DNA of 64,000 nucleotides, taken from the NCBI RefSeq assembly GCF_010614725.1, contig NZ_JAAEHL010000002.1, positions 186,001-250,000 on the forward strand, written 5' to 3'. Below, piece by piece: positions 18,081 through 26,302 of the stretch; within the stretch, counting starts at the first letter, position 1, and every line of letters starts with the position of its first letter. The notes under the pieces are model-generated. The model was not told the DNA's origin. It did no database searches and worked only from the letters and a program-made list of their open reading frames with translations. Source of the DNA: Flavobacterium ajazii. Lineage in GTDB: Bacteria; Bacteroidota; Bacteroidia; Flavobacteriales; Flavobacteriaceae. The translations under genes were made by a program, and so were the position numbers.

Positions 18081-18535
18081 CGAAAATTCTTTCCATAAAA
18101 ATAACGAATCCAAACGACGAAAAGACTTTTCAAATTACAGAAGAATTATCTGCAAATTTATTTAACCGTTTTGGAAGTGATGGAAAGAATTCATTCACAG
18201 ACTGGCAGTATGACAACTTTAAATTTGTATTTGTCATCGCTGAATTAAACAATGAAATTGTAGGATGTGGAGCGATTAGACCAATTAACGAAAACACTGG
18301 TGAAGTAAAACGAATGTATTCGAAGCTTCCGCGAAAAAAAATCGGACAGACGGTTTTAGACTTTTTAGAAGCAAAAGCCAAATCAATTGGATACACAAAT
18401 CTGATTTTGGAAACCCGCATAAAAAATAACGAAGCTGTTCAATTCTATCTCAAACAAGGCTACAACGTAATTCCGAATTACGGAAAATATGCAGATCGGC
18501 CGGAAGCAATTTGTTTTGGAAAATCATTGACATAA
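18077..18535 (+). CDS. GNAT family N-acetyltransferase
   Basis: The 152-residue enzyme follows the GNAT order. Strands ELNNEIVGCGAIRPI and GEVKRMYS lead to the acetyl-CoA loop, here SKLPRKKIGQTVLDFLEAKA, where the usual Q/RxxGxG/A pattern reads RKKIGQ. NLILETRIKNNEAVQFYLKQGYNVIPNYG is the normal C-terminal strand-helix-strand. The substrate is not predictable. It overlaps the membrane protein gene upstream and is followed 11 bases later by the PaiB-like gene. Confidence 0.87.
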   Translation: MTKILSIKITNPNDEKTFQITEELSANLFNRFGSDGKNSFTDWQYDNFKFVFVIAELNNEIVGCGAIRPINENTGEVKRMYSKLPRKKIGQTVLDFLEAKAKSIGYTNLILETRIKNNEAVQFYLKQGYNVIPNYGKYADRPEAICFGKSLT

Positions 18536-18546
18536 AACAATATGAA

Positions 18547-19161
18547 ATGTACACACCTGATTTATATAAAAACGAAAATCCCGAAGAAATCAGAACTTTT
18601 TTAAAAGAAAACAGTTTTGGAATCCTAATCAATCAGACTAACGGAAAATTATGTGCTACTCATATTCCAATTGAACTTGAGATTAATGCTGACGGAAAAG
18701 AAGTTTTACAGGGCCATATTTCAAAACTTAATCCGCAGGCAGAAGGTTTTCAGGAAAACGATCAGGTTTTAGCTGTTTTTACAGGCCCACACAGCTATAT
18801 TTCTTCATCCTGGTACGATCACGAAAATGTACCAACCTGGAATTACATAGCCGTACATATTTATGGAAAAATCAGAATTGTGGATTATGAAACTTCTGTA
18901 GAGCAGTTAAAAAAGCTGGTTGATAAATACGAAGCCAATTCTAAAAATCCTGTCCGGGTAGAAAATTTATCAGCAAAAACTATGCGTGAAGCGAGAGGAA
19001 TCTTTGGTTTTGAAATCGAAATCAATGAAATTCAGGCGACTAAAAAACTATCCCAGAACCGTGATGATTCTAATTACAAAAATATAATTTCAGAACTGGA
19101 GAAAACGGAAAACCCTCAGGCTATTGCTGTTGCAAAAGAAATGTCAAAATGCCGAAAGTAA
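18547..19161 (+). CDS. PaiB family FMN-binding protein
   Basis: The protein of about 204 residues has the split-barrel flavin fold of PaiB ('FMN-binding negative transcriptional regulator'). It opens MYTPDLYKNEN and carries FGILINQ, CATHIPIEL, GHISKLNPQ, VFTGPHSYISSSWY and PTWNYIAVHIYG, all conserved in the family. Despite the family name, no HTH is visible, and an enzyme role is possible. A longer frame upstream would overlap the GNAT gene; the ATG at 18547 gives the family's usual N-terminus. It sits next to an acetyltransferase, as paiA/paiB do in Bacillus. Confidence 0.88.
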   Translation: MYTPDLYKNENPEEIRTFLKENSFGILINQTNGKLCATHIPIELEINADGKEVLQGHISKLNPQAEGFQENDQVLAVFTGPHSYISSSWYDHENVPTWNYIAVHIYGKIRIVDYETSVEQLKKLVDKYEANSKNPVRVENLSAKTMREARGIFGFEIEINEIQATKKLSQNRDDSNYKNIISELEKTENPQAIAVAKEMSKCRK

Positions 19162-19175
19162 ATCGGTTTTAACTA

Positions 19176-19205
19176 TTGAAAATTAGGAATTCATACCTAC
19201 ATTTG
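19176..19205 (+). promoter_or_regulatory. Complete flavobacterial promoter of the glycosyltransferase gene
   Basis: TTG at 19176-19178, exactly 19 bases, then TACATTTG at 19198-19205. This is a full match to the TTG-N19-TAnnTTTG consensus, 39 bases before the start codon. It is the cleanest housekeeping promoter I found in the window. Confidence 0.75.
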
Positions 19206-19243
19206 CACTCGCAAGATTCGGAAATTAAAAGACATTAAAACAT

Positions 19244-20350
19244 ATGCTTATATTTTTACTTTACTTCTTTATTGCTGTTGTATTCATCCAGGTTTTTTAC
19301 TACTTAGGGATTTTCGGAAAGTTTGCTTTCGCTAAATCTCAAAACATTACCCAAAAAAAACTTCCGGTTTCAGTAATTGTCTGTGCCAAAAATGAAGAAG
19401 AAAACGTAAAAAAATATATTCCGCTACTGGCAGAACAAAATTATCCTGATTTTGAAATCGTGCTAATTGATGATGCTTCAAGCGATGAAACCTTAGAAGT
19501 CTTTGAAGAATTTGAAAAGCAATATTCTAATATCCGTTTAGTAAAAGTCCAAAACAACGAAGCCTTTTGGGGAAATAAAAAGTATGCCCTGACTTTAGGA
19601 ATCAAAGCTTCAAAAAAAGACTATCTTTTGTTTACAGATGCTGATTGTTACCCAACTTCAACAGAATGGATTACAGCTATGAGTTCTCAGTTTACCATGA
19701 ACAAGACTATAATCTTGGGCTACGGCGGTTACGAAAAAATTAATCGTTCCCTACTGAACAAAGTCATTCGTTTTGAAACTGTTTTGACTGCAACACAATA
19801 TTTTTCCTGGGCCAGAATCGGACTTCCATATATGGGAGTTGGAAGAAATTTAGCTTATAAAAAAGAAGAGTTTTTTAATGTAAATGGTTTTATCGAACAC
19901 ATACAGGTGCGTTCAGGAGACGATGATTTATTTGTAAATCAGGCTGCAAGAAAAGCCAACACTACCATTGCGTATGCTCCTGAAAGTTTTACCTATTCAA
20001 AACCGAAAGAAACTTACAAAGAATGGTTTTCGCAAAAAAGAAGACATACTTCGACTGCTAATTATTATAAATTTTTTGATCAAATACAACTGGGGCTTTT
20101 TTACAGTTCACAATTATTATTCTTCGTATTAGCCATTGTTTTATTGTCATTTCAATTTCAATGGATCGTGGTTTTGGCTCTATTGGCAACCCGTTATACT
20201 ATTGCCTGGACTGTAACCGGATTCTCTGCAGGCAAATTAAAAGAAAAAGATCTTAAAATTTGGTTTCCGGTTGTAGAATTCATACTTATATTCACACAAA
20301 TCAATATCTTTATAACCAATATTTTCTCAAAACCTGTACATTGGAAATAA
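19244..20350 (+). CDS. Membrane glycosyltransferase family 2 protein
   Basis: The 368-residue protein has an N-terminal membrane helix, then a GT-A domain: PVSVIVCAKNEEENV, IVLIDDASSDETLEVFEEF, a DxD-type metal motif in FTDADCYP, and the acceptor block SGDDDLFVNQAA with a QKRRHTSTA (Q/RxxRW-like) motif. Two or three hydrophobic segments close the protein, a layout of processive or membrane-lipid GT2 enzymes. The product is unknown. It has its own complete promoter, and its last ten bases overlap the sigma factor gene. Confidence 0.86.
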   Translation: MLIFLLYFFIAVVFIQVFYYLGIFGKFAFAKSQNITQKKLPVSVIVCAKNEEENVKKYIPLLAEQNYPDFEIVLIDDASSDETLEVFEEFEKQYSNIRLVKVQNNEAFWGNKKYALTLGIKASKKDYLLFTDADCYPTSTEWITAMSSQFTMNKTIILGYGGYEKINRSLLNKVIRFETVLTATQYFSWARIGLPYMGVGRNLAYKKEEFFNVNGFIEHIQVRSGDDDLFVNQAARKANTTIAYAPESFTYSKPKETYKEWFSQKRRHTSTANYYKFFDQIQLGLFYSSQLLFFVLAIVLLSFQFQWIVVLALLATRYTIAWTVTGFSAGKLKEKDLKIWFPVVEFILIFTQINIFITNIFSKPVHWK

Positions 20351-20892
20351 ATTCTAAAATAGAAAAAGCAAAAAAAGGTGATCAGATTGCCTTTACTTTT
20401 TTATTAGATTTCTATTGGAATGAAGTGTACAGCTTTATGCTAAAACGTACCGAAAACGAAACTACGGCTGAAGATATTACCATTGAAACTTTCTCAAAAG
20501 CTTTCGATAAAATTGCTACTTATAATCCCGAATTTCAATTCAACACCTGGTTAATTGCCATTGCAAAAAACGTTTATATTGATTTATTAAGAAAAAAGAA
20601 AACCAGTCTTTTTATTGAAATCACCGACAACGAAGATCAGCAGGCATACAATATTGCCGATCCTACTCCATCTGCAGAAGATGCATTAATTAAGGAGCAA
20701 AACCTTTCCCGTTTGCTTTTATGCATCAAAGAATTAAAACCACACTATCAGGAAGTCATTCAGTTACGTTATTTTCAGGAAATGACCTATCAGGAAATTG
20801 CACTCAAAATTGATGAGCCTTTAAGCAATGTAAAAGTAAAATTACTCCGCGCCAAAAAATTATTGGCAGAAATTATCGAACGTAACAGATAA
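20341..20892 (+). CDS. ECF-type RNA polymerase sigma factor
   Basis: The protein of about 183 residues is a sigma-70 region 2 plus region 4 factor. Region 2 reads NETTAEDITIETFSKAF then FNTWLIAIAKNVYIDLLRKK, and region 4 reads LKPHYQEVIQLRYFQEMTYQEI with the HTH PLSNVKVKLLRAKKLL. The TTG at 20341 is chosen as start because it gives the normal N-terminus (MEINSKIEKAKKGDQIAF); a longer frame would run 91 bases into the glycosyltransferase. It thus overlaps that gene by ten bases and is probably translationally coupled. No anti-sigma gene lies beside it. Confidence 0.87.
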   Translation: MEINSKIEKAKKGDQIAFTFLLDFYWNEVYSFMLKRTENETTAEDITIETFSKAFDKIATYNPEFQFNTWLIAIAKNVYIDLLRKKKTSLFIEITDNEDQQAYNIADPTPSAEDALIKEQNLSRLLLCIKELKPHYQEVIQLRYFQEMTYQEIALKIDEPLSNVKVKLLRAKKLLAEIIERNR

Positions 20893-21048
20893 TTTACTAT
20901 CTTTAAAAAAAGGATAAAATATCCATAATTTTATTCTTAAAAAAATAAACAATTCACATACCAAAAGTTCTTTGTTTTCGTTTTTAGTTAAACTAAAATC
21001 CTTATTGCTTATGATTTAATATTACTTAACCTTTTAAATCCAATTACC

Positions 21049-21900
21049 ATGTCTAAATTAAGCATCTATGAAACCAAGTGGACCGATCTTGTTTTCGAAA
21101 ACAAAAACAAAGAATATGGCGCGTATCAATTACGCCAGGAAAATGCCAAAACAACTGTCACAGCACTATTTATGGCCCTACTGTTAATAGCAACCATAGG
21201 AAGTGTATCGATGCTGATTGGTAAATTCACAACAAACTCTCCTATTACTGAAAGCATTCCTCCGATTGATGACGTAATGAGACCAGTTGATTTAGACCAA
21301 ATAGTAAAGCCAAAAACAGATGAAGCTGTCGCTCCGCCACCAGCACAGCAACAACAGGCTGTTGCACAAGTAACAGAGGCTCGTCAGTTAGTAAATCCTG
21401 TTGTTGTTCCTACCCAGGATGCTTTACCAGAAATCGCTCCAAACAAAGACAACACACCTGTTGTAGACAATACTTCTACAGGAAACGGTACTGTAGTTAA
21501 TGCATTACCATCATCAGGTAGCGGTACAGGAGACGGAACCGGAACCAGTTCAGGAGTTGACGGCGGAACAGGAAGTACCATAATAAACAGTGCAATATTA
21601 GACAAAATGCCTGAGTTCCCTGGAGGAATAGGCAAGTTTTATACTTATGTAGGAAACAATTTCAACAAGCCAGAACTGGATGCCGAGAAAACATTAAGAG
21701 TATACGTTTCTTTTGTAATCGAAAAAGACGGTACAATGACTGATATTGTAGTAAAAAGCGATCCAGGTTACGGAATGGGTAAAGAAGCTGTAAGAGTTTT
21801 AAAATCTCTAAAAACAAAATGGGCTCCCGGAATTTTAGACGGAAAACCAGTAAGAACGGCGTATAACCTTCCGATTACTATAAAAACAGAAATGGAATAA
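21049..21900 (+). CDS. tonB: TonB family energy transducer
   Basis: TonB passes proton-motive energy from the ExbB/ExbD complex to outer-membrane receptors. The 283-residue protein begins with a cytoplasmic segment (KTKWTDLVFENKNKEYGAY-type start common in Bacteroidota TonB), then one membrane helix at about 38-58. A Pro/Gln/Val then Gly/Thr/Ser-rich periplasmic linker runs from 65 to 180. The TonB C-terminal domain at about 190-283 contains MPEFPGGIGKFYTYV and RVYVSFVIEKDGTMTDIVV. ExbB/D are not in the window. The TonB-dependent receptors near 41592 and 59071 are possible partners, but this is inference. Confidence 0.92.
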   Translation: MSKLSIYETKWTDLVFENKNKEYGAYQLRQENAKTTVTALFMALLLIATIGSVSMLIGKFTTNSPITESIPPIDDVMRPVDLDQIVKPKTDEAVAPPPAQQQQAVAQVTEARQLVNPVVVPTQDALPEIAPNKDNTPVVDNTSTGNGTVVNALPSSGSGTGDGTGTSSGVDGGTGSTIINSAILDKMPEFPGGIGKFYTYVGNNFNKPELDAEKTLRVYVSFVIEKDGTMTDIVVKSDPGYGMGKEAVRVLKSLKTKWAPGILDGKPVRTAYNLPITIKTEME

Positions 21901-21910
21901 TGATAGAAAA

Positions 21911-21939
21911 AAGCAGAATTTAGGTTCTGCTTTTTTTTT
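21911..21939 (+). terminator. Rho-independent terminator of tonB
   Basis: AAGCAGAA (21911-21918) and TTCTGCTT (21925-21932) pair around TTTAGG, followed by a T run to 21939. It begins 11 bases after the tonB stop. Confidence 0.88.
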
Positions 21940-21997
21940 GATTAAAAATGTACATTTATATCAAAATTAATCAACCCAGCGTCTAAAATTATTTTTA

Positions 21998-22746
21998 ATG
22001 CCTTTTACCTTTTCTCATCCCGCGGTTGTTTTACCATTTAAATATTTACCTAAAAATTGGTTTTCATTAACAGGGCTTGTCATTGGTAGTATAGTCCCGG
22101 ATTTCGAATATTTTATCAGAATGAAAGTAAAAGTCTTTACAGCCATACACTTGATGGAATCTTATGGTTTGATTTACCTCTTGCTCTTCTTCTCTGTTTT
22201 CTTTTTCACAATATTATTAAAAAACAGTTGTTCCAAAATGCACCAAAGGTATTTCAAATACGATTTTTCACTTTTAATAATTTTGACTGGAGCAATTCTT
22301 TTAAAAAGAACTGGTTTGTTATAATAATATCAATTTTAATCGGAACAACTACACATCTTTTGTGGGACAGTTTTACTCATGATCACGGATATTTTATCAA
22401 TCATATCGCCAGTCTGCAAAAAACTTTTGTTATTTCTAATATAAAAATTCCAGCAATAAAAATTGCACAACATTCAAGCACAATTACAGGAGGAACTATT
22501 ATTATTTATACCTTTTTTAAGCTACCCAAAAGCTCTCCTCCAGTTTCTTTAATAAATAAAAACTATTGGATTTTGTTATTATTAATCTCTACTACGATTT
22601 TAGCATTTAGATTTAATACAGGTCTTGGAGCTAAAGAATATGGCAACATTATCGTTTCAATTATTGCATCTATTCTAATTTCATTAATTCTGACACCGCT
22701 TGTATTAAACTTAAACAAATTTTCAAAAAACCAGAAAATCGATTAA
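21998..22746 (+). pseudogene. DUF4184 family membrane protein gene with a frameshift
   Basis: The first frame (from 21998) gives the DUF4184 start MPFTFSHPAVVLPFKYLPK and continues to about MKVKVF. The family sequence then continues in the next frame, from about 22141: SHTLDGILWFDLPLALLL and FFKKNWF-like blocks follow, then THLLWDSFTHDHGYF and the C-terminal helices to 22746. A one-base change near 22127-22140 joins the two halves; the first frame otherwise runs on into unrelated residues and stops at 22324. The full protein would be about 248 residues with several membrane helices. It may be a true pseudogene or an assembly or sequencing error; the downstream frame is otherwise intact, so the lesion is recent or false. 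Confidence 0.8.
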
Positions 22747-22792
22747 TTTTACAATAGTTTAACAAATAAATCAAAATTAAAAACAGTAAAAA

Positions 22793-23173
22793 ATGGGAAT
22801 ATTTTCAGCTATTCTTGGCAATGCCAGTTCTGTAAACCAAGAAGATTTAATTAAAAAATACGGACAGCTTTTAACTGATAATGAACAATTTGAAATAGGT
22901 TTCAAATTAATCCGTGACACTTTTATCTTTACCAACAAAAGATTAATTTTAGTTGACGTACAGGGAATCACAGGCAGCAAAACAGAATACAAATCAATTG
23001 CATATAAAAGCATTACACGATTTAGTGTAGAAACTGCCGGAACTTTTGACCTTGATGCCGAATTAAAAATTTGGGTTTCAAGCGAATTACAGCCAAGCAT
23101 TGTAAAACAATTCAATAAATCGGTAAATGTGTATGACGTACAAAAAGTACTGGCACATCACGTTTTAGGTTAA
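22793..23173 (+). CDS. PH domain-containing protein
   Basis: The 126-residue protein is essentially one bacterial pleckstrin-homology-like domain (bPH_1, PF08000 type). Landmarks are DTFIFTNKRLILVDVQG, TEYKSIAYKSITRFSVETAGTFDLDAELKIW and a closing helix VQKVLAHHVL. No signal or membrane segment is present. Family members are abundant, small and of unknown function. The gene follows the frameshifted DUF4184 gene by 46 bases and is closed by a hairpin shared with the convergent protease gene. Confidence 0.85.
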   Translation: MGIFSAILGNASSVNQEDLIKKYGQLLTDNEQFEIGFKLIRDTFIFTNKRLILVDVQGITGSKTEYKSIAYKSITRFSVETAGTFDLDAELKIWVSSELQPSIVKQFNKSVNVYDVQKVLAHHVLG

Positions 23174-23179
23174 AAAAAT

Positions 23180-23213
23180 AAGCCCGACAAGTTTTAAATT
23201 TGCCGGGCTTTTT
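23180..23213. terminator. Bidirectional terminator between convergent genes
   Basis: AAGCCCGACAA and TTTGCCGGGCTT form a GC-rich stem with one mismatch around the loop. T runs lie on both sides (TTTTT after it on the plus strand, A-rich tract before it). It lies between the convergent PH-domain gene and the M48 protease gene and can serve both. Confidence 0.82.
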
Positions 23214-23230
23214 ACTTATTTTAGAAACTC

Positions 23231-24106
23231 TTATTTCTTTTTTGTTGTTGTCGTTTTTTTCTTCGTTGTTGTCTTTTTTGCAGGTGTGGCTGCAGGTGCT
23301 GTATTTACTATTTTTTGCTGTACATAAGCTTTATACAAGCCATCTTTCTCGGCTCTTTTTTTGGCATCCTCGGCTCTCTGTTTTGAATCAGGATGTGAAC
23401 TCATCATTCTCTCTAAAAACGATGCTTCTGTACCCTCACTCATTTTAGCCAAAATTCTAAATGCAGATTCTTCAGCATTAACATTATAGCCGTTTTTCTT
23501 CATAAAATTATACGCAAATAAATCGGCCTCAGCTTCTTGTTTTCGACTGTGCTTGCTGTCAATCATAGCACTTCCAATTTTTCCTAACTGACTGTCTGTA
23601 ACACTAGAAATTGTAGCCGACTGTGAAGAAGCACCATCAATCAGAGCCTCTTTTTGGTAAGCCGCACGCATAGCATCCCTTGAATCATTATTAGCAACGT
23701 GACCAATTTCATGACCAATTACTGCCAGCAATTCATTATCATCCATTATATCCATTAATCCTGAATACACACGAACACTACCGTCTGCCGTTGCAAATGC
23801 ATTTACTTCTTTTAATTTATACACTTTATAATTCAGGGTATAACCTTCTCCTGAGGAATGTTTCCCAAAAACCCTATTTAGTCTCAGTGTATAAGGATCT
23901 GTTGGACCGGCCACCTGATTCTCTGCATCCAATTTATCAACGGCTTCCTTAGATAATTTTGCTGCATCAGCGTTTGTTAAAGTAAAACTTGTAACTCCTT
24001 TTTGAAGAGCTCCAATGGCCTTATCTCCCAAATTAATCTGTGCATTCATTTGGCTTACACCAAAAGAAGCAAACAGAATTCCTAAAAGTATAAATTTATT
24101 TTTCAT
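23231..24106 (-). CDS. M48 family zinc metalloprotease, exported
   Basis: The 291-residue protein has a signal peptide ending near NAQ (residue 21-23). The zinc motif HEIGH is at 132-136, with the third ligand in the downstream EAEADLFAYN block, the arrangement of M48 (HtpX/BepA-like) peptidases. The body ends in SSHPDSKQRAEDAKKRAE, as in periplasmic M48 members. An unusual Ala/Pro then Thr/Lys-rich tail of about 20 residues (KKTTTKKK-type) follows. The likely role is quality control of envelope proteins. A TATATTTG box on the minus strand (24133-24140) may be the promoter. Confidence 0.91.
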   Translation of the reverse strand: MKNKFILLGILFASFGVSQMNAQINLGDKAIGALQKGVTSFTLTNADAAKLSKEAVDKLDAENQVAGPTDPYTLRLNRVFGKHSSGEGYTLNYKVYKLKEVNAFATADGSVRVYSGLMDIMDDNELLAVIGHEIGHVANNDSRDAMRAAYQKEALIDGASSQSATISSVTDSQLGKIGSAMIDSKHSRKQEAEADLFAYNFMKKNGYNVNAEESAFRILAKMSEGTEASFLERMMSSHPDSKQRAEDAKKRAEKDGLYKAYVQQKIVNTAPAATPAKKTTTKKKTTTTKKK

Positions 24107-24323
24107 TCTTAATCAGATTTAAATTAACACTACAAATATACTTAGAACTAAAATTATAAAACCCTTAATATTTATTTCTTTTTTAACCATTTAAACAATA
24201 AGTTCATTGTATTATTCAAATTCGGACTTAATTTATCATATAAAATTAACAAATCATCGATAATTAACCAATAAAATCGATAAGATAGTAATTAGACAGT
24301 ATCCTAACTTATACAAGTTTACG

Positions 24324-24331
24324 TATATTTG
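24324..24331 (+). promoter_or_regulatory. Probable -7 box of lipA promoter
   Basis: TATATTTG fully matches TAnnTTTG and lies 17 bases before the lipA ATG, so the leader would be very short. No TTG is seen at the usual 19-base distance upstream. Confidence 0.4.
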
Positions 24332-24348
24332 TAGTTCAATTTTAATGT

Positions 24349-25215
24349 ATGGAAACCGCAATAGAAAATATACCAACCGGAAAGCCTAAATGGTTAAAAG
24401 TTAAGCTTCCTATTGGACAAAAATACACTGAACTTCGTGGTTTGGTAGACAAATACAGCCTCAACACCATCTGTACCTCAGGAAGCTGCCCAAATATGGG
24501 CGAGTGCTGGGGAGAAGGAACGGCCACTTTTATGATTTTAGGAAATGTATGTACACGTTCATGCGGTTTTTGTGGTGTAAAAACCGGAAGACCCGAAACT
24601 GTAGACTGGGATGAACCTGAAAAAGTAGCCCGCTCTATCAAAATAATGAATATTAAACATGCTGTAATCACAAGTGTAGACAGAGATGATTTAAAAGACG
24701 GTGGTTCTATTATCTGGATAGAAACTGTAAAAGCAATCCGCAGAATGAACCCAAATACTACACTTGAAACTTTAATCCCTGATTTTCAAGGTATCGAAAG
24801 AAACATTGACCGAATTGTAGAAGCGAATCCGGAAGTTGTTTCACACAATATGGAAACTGTTCGCCGACTGACCCGTGAAGTGCGTATTCAGGCAAAATAC
24901 GACCGAAGCCTGGAGGTTTTACGTTATTTGAAAGAGAAAGGAATTAACAGAACCAAATCAGGAATCATGTTAGGTCTTGGAGAAACTGAAGAAGAAGTTT
25001 TTCAAACCATGAGAGATTTACGCAATGCAAATGTCGATGTAGTAACTATCGGTCAATATTTACAACCAAGTAAAAAACACTTACCGGTAAAAGAATTCAT
25101 AACTCCGGAACAGTTTGAAAGATACGAGAAATTTGGACTTGAATTAGGATTCCGTCATGTGGAGAGCGGACCTCTTGTTCGCTCATCTTACAAAGCACAA
25201 AAACATATATTGTAA
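24349..25215 (+). CDS. lipA: Lipoyl synthase
   Basis: LipA is a radical-SAM enzyme that inserts two sulfurs into protein-bound octanoyl groups to make lipoate. Both iron-sulfur cluster motifs are present: the auxiliary cluster cysteines C42, C47 and C53 ([12 protein letters not shown]) and the radical-SAM CxxxCxxC at C68, C72 and C75 (CTRSCGFC). [12 protein letters not shown] and the C-terminal [12 protein letters not shown] are also intact, including the final RSSY motif. At 288 residues it is full length. The enzyme supports pyruvate and 2-oxoglutarate dehydrogenases. Confidence 0.96.
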   Translation: METAIENIPTGKPKWLKVKLPIGQKYTELRGLVDKYSLNTICTSGSCPNMGECWGEGTATFMILGNVCTRSCGFCGVKTGRPETVDWDEPEKVARSIKIMNIKHAVITSVDRDDLKDGGSIIWIETVKAIRRMNPNTTLETLIPDFQGIERNIDRIVEANPEVVSHNMETVRRLTREVRIQAKYDRSLEVLRYLKEKGINRTKSGIMLGLGETEEEVFQTMRDLRNANVDVVTIGQYLQPSKKHLPVKEFITPEQFERYEKFGLELGFRHVESGPLVRSSYKAQKHIL

Positions 25216-25224
25216 AAAGTTTAT

Positions 25225-25253
25225 TCGGTTAATCTTTAATTTGTTTTAACCGA
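25225..25253. repeat. Hairpin between lipA and gap
   Basis: TCGGTTAA (25225-25232) and TTAACCGA (25246-25253) form a perfect 8-bp stem with a 13-base loop. No T run follows, so termination would be weak at best. Confidence 0.4.
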
Positions 25254-25278
25254 TTAAACAAATCAACAGCTTAAAAAT

Positions 25279-26277
25279 TTGAAAACTAGAATTGCTATAA
25301 ATGGTTTTGGAAGGATCGGCAGAAATTTATTTCGATTACTTTTAAATCATAACGAAATTGAAGTTGTTGCAATTAATGATATTGCAGACAACAAAACAAT
25401 GTCACATTTAATAAAATATGACAGCATTCACGGAGTTTTACCTTTTGCGGTATCTCATGATGAAAAAGGCATTTTTGTAAATGAAAAACATTATTTATTT
25501 TTTCATGAAAATAAGATTTCAAATTTAGACTGGAAAAGCCATAATATTGATTTTGTAATTGAATCAACAGGAAAAAACAAAACGCACGAAGAACTAAATG
25601 CACATATTGAAGCCGGCGCCAAAAAAGTGATTCTTTCTGCTCCGTCTGAAGTAGACACAATAAAAACAGTTGTTCTGGGGGTAAACGAAGGAATTTTGGA
25701 CGGAAATGAAAAAATTGTCTCAAATGCAAGTTGCACAACAAACAACGCCGCTCCAATGATTAAAATTATTGATGAGTTATGCGGAATTGAACAAGCTTAC
25801 ATTACAACAATACACTCTTACACAACAGACCAGAGTTTACACGATCAGCCACATAAAGATTTAAGAAGAGCAAGAGGAGCCAGTCAGTCAATTGTTCCGA
25901 CAACAACAGGAGCTGCCAAGGCACTTACCAAAATCTTCCCTAATCTGCACCAAAAAATTGGAGGTTGCGGTATTCGTGTACCGGTTCCTGATGGTTCTTT
26001 AACAGATATTACATTCAATGTAAAACGCGCTGTTACAATCGAAGAAATTAATGAGGCTTTTCAAAAAGCCTCAAAAACATATTTAAATAAAATACTGGAT
26101 TACACAGAAGACCCAATCGTATCCGTTGACATTATAGGCAATACACATTCTTGCTTATTTGATGCCCAATTGACATCTGTCATAGATAAAATGGTAAAAG
26201 TAGTAGGCTGGTACGACAATGAAATAGGCTATTCATCAAGATTAATCGATTTAATTCTGCTGATGAGAAAAACATAA
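25279..26277 (+). CDS. gap: Type I glyceraldehyde-3-phosphate dehydrogenase, divergent
   Basis: The 332-residue enzyme oxidises glyceraldehyde-3-phosphate with NAD(P). It starts at a TTG; the frame opens with the invariant KTRIAINGFGRIGRNLFR. Asp34 in AINDIAD favours NAD. Cys152 in SNASCTTNNAAP is the catalytic thiol, and HSYTTDQ supplies the His. The usual second cysteine of SCTTNCLAP is replaced (NN), and the phosphate-loop block reads RVPVPDGSLTDITF rather than RVPTPNVSVVDLT. These differences set it apart from the main glycolytic enzyme, so it may be a second, specialised GAPDH. Confidence 0.9.
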   Translation: MKTRIAINGFGRIGRNLFRLLLNHNEIEVVAINDIADNKTMSHLIKYDSIHGVLPFAVSHDEKGIFVNEKHYLFFHENKISNLDWKSHNIDFVIESTGKNKTHEELNAHIEAGAKKVILSAPSEVDTIKTVVLGVNEGILDGNEKIVSNASCTTNNAAPMIKIIDELCGIEQAYITTIHSYTTDQSLHDQPHKDLRRARGASQSIVPTTTGAAKALTKIFPNLHQKIGGCGIRVPVPDGSLTDITFNVKRAVTIEEINEAFQKASKTYLNKILDYTEDPIVSVDIIGNTHSCLFDAQLTSVIDKMVKVVGWYDNEIGYSSRLIDLILLMRKT

Positions 26278-26302
26278 GATTCATTATAAAAAGTATTACA
26301 AT

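Noticed and set aside
18511..18546. Longer start for the PaiB-like protein
   Set aside because: It would overlap the GNAT gene and add residues not seen in the family; the ATG at 18547 gives the normal start.
20260..20340. Longer start for the sigma factor at 20341
   Set aside because: It would run 91 bases into the glycosyltransferase gene; the extra residues are unlike sigma region 1.
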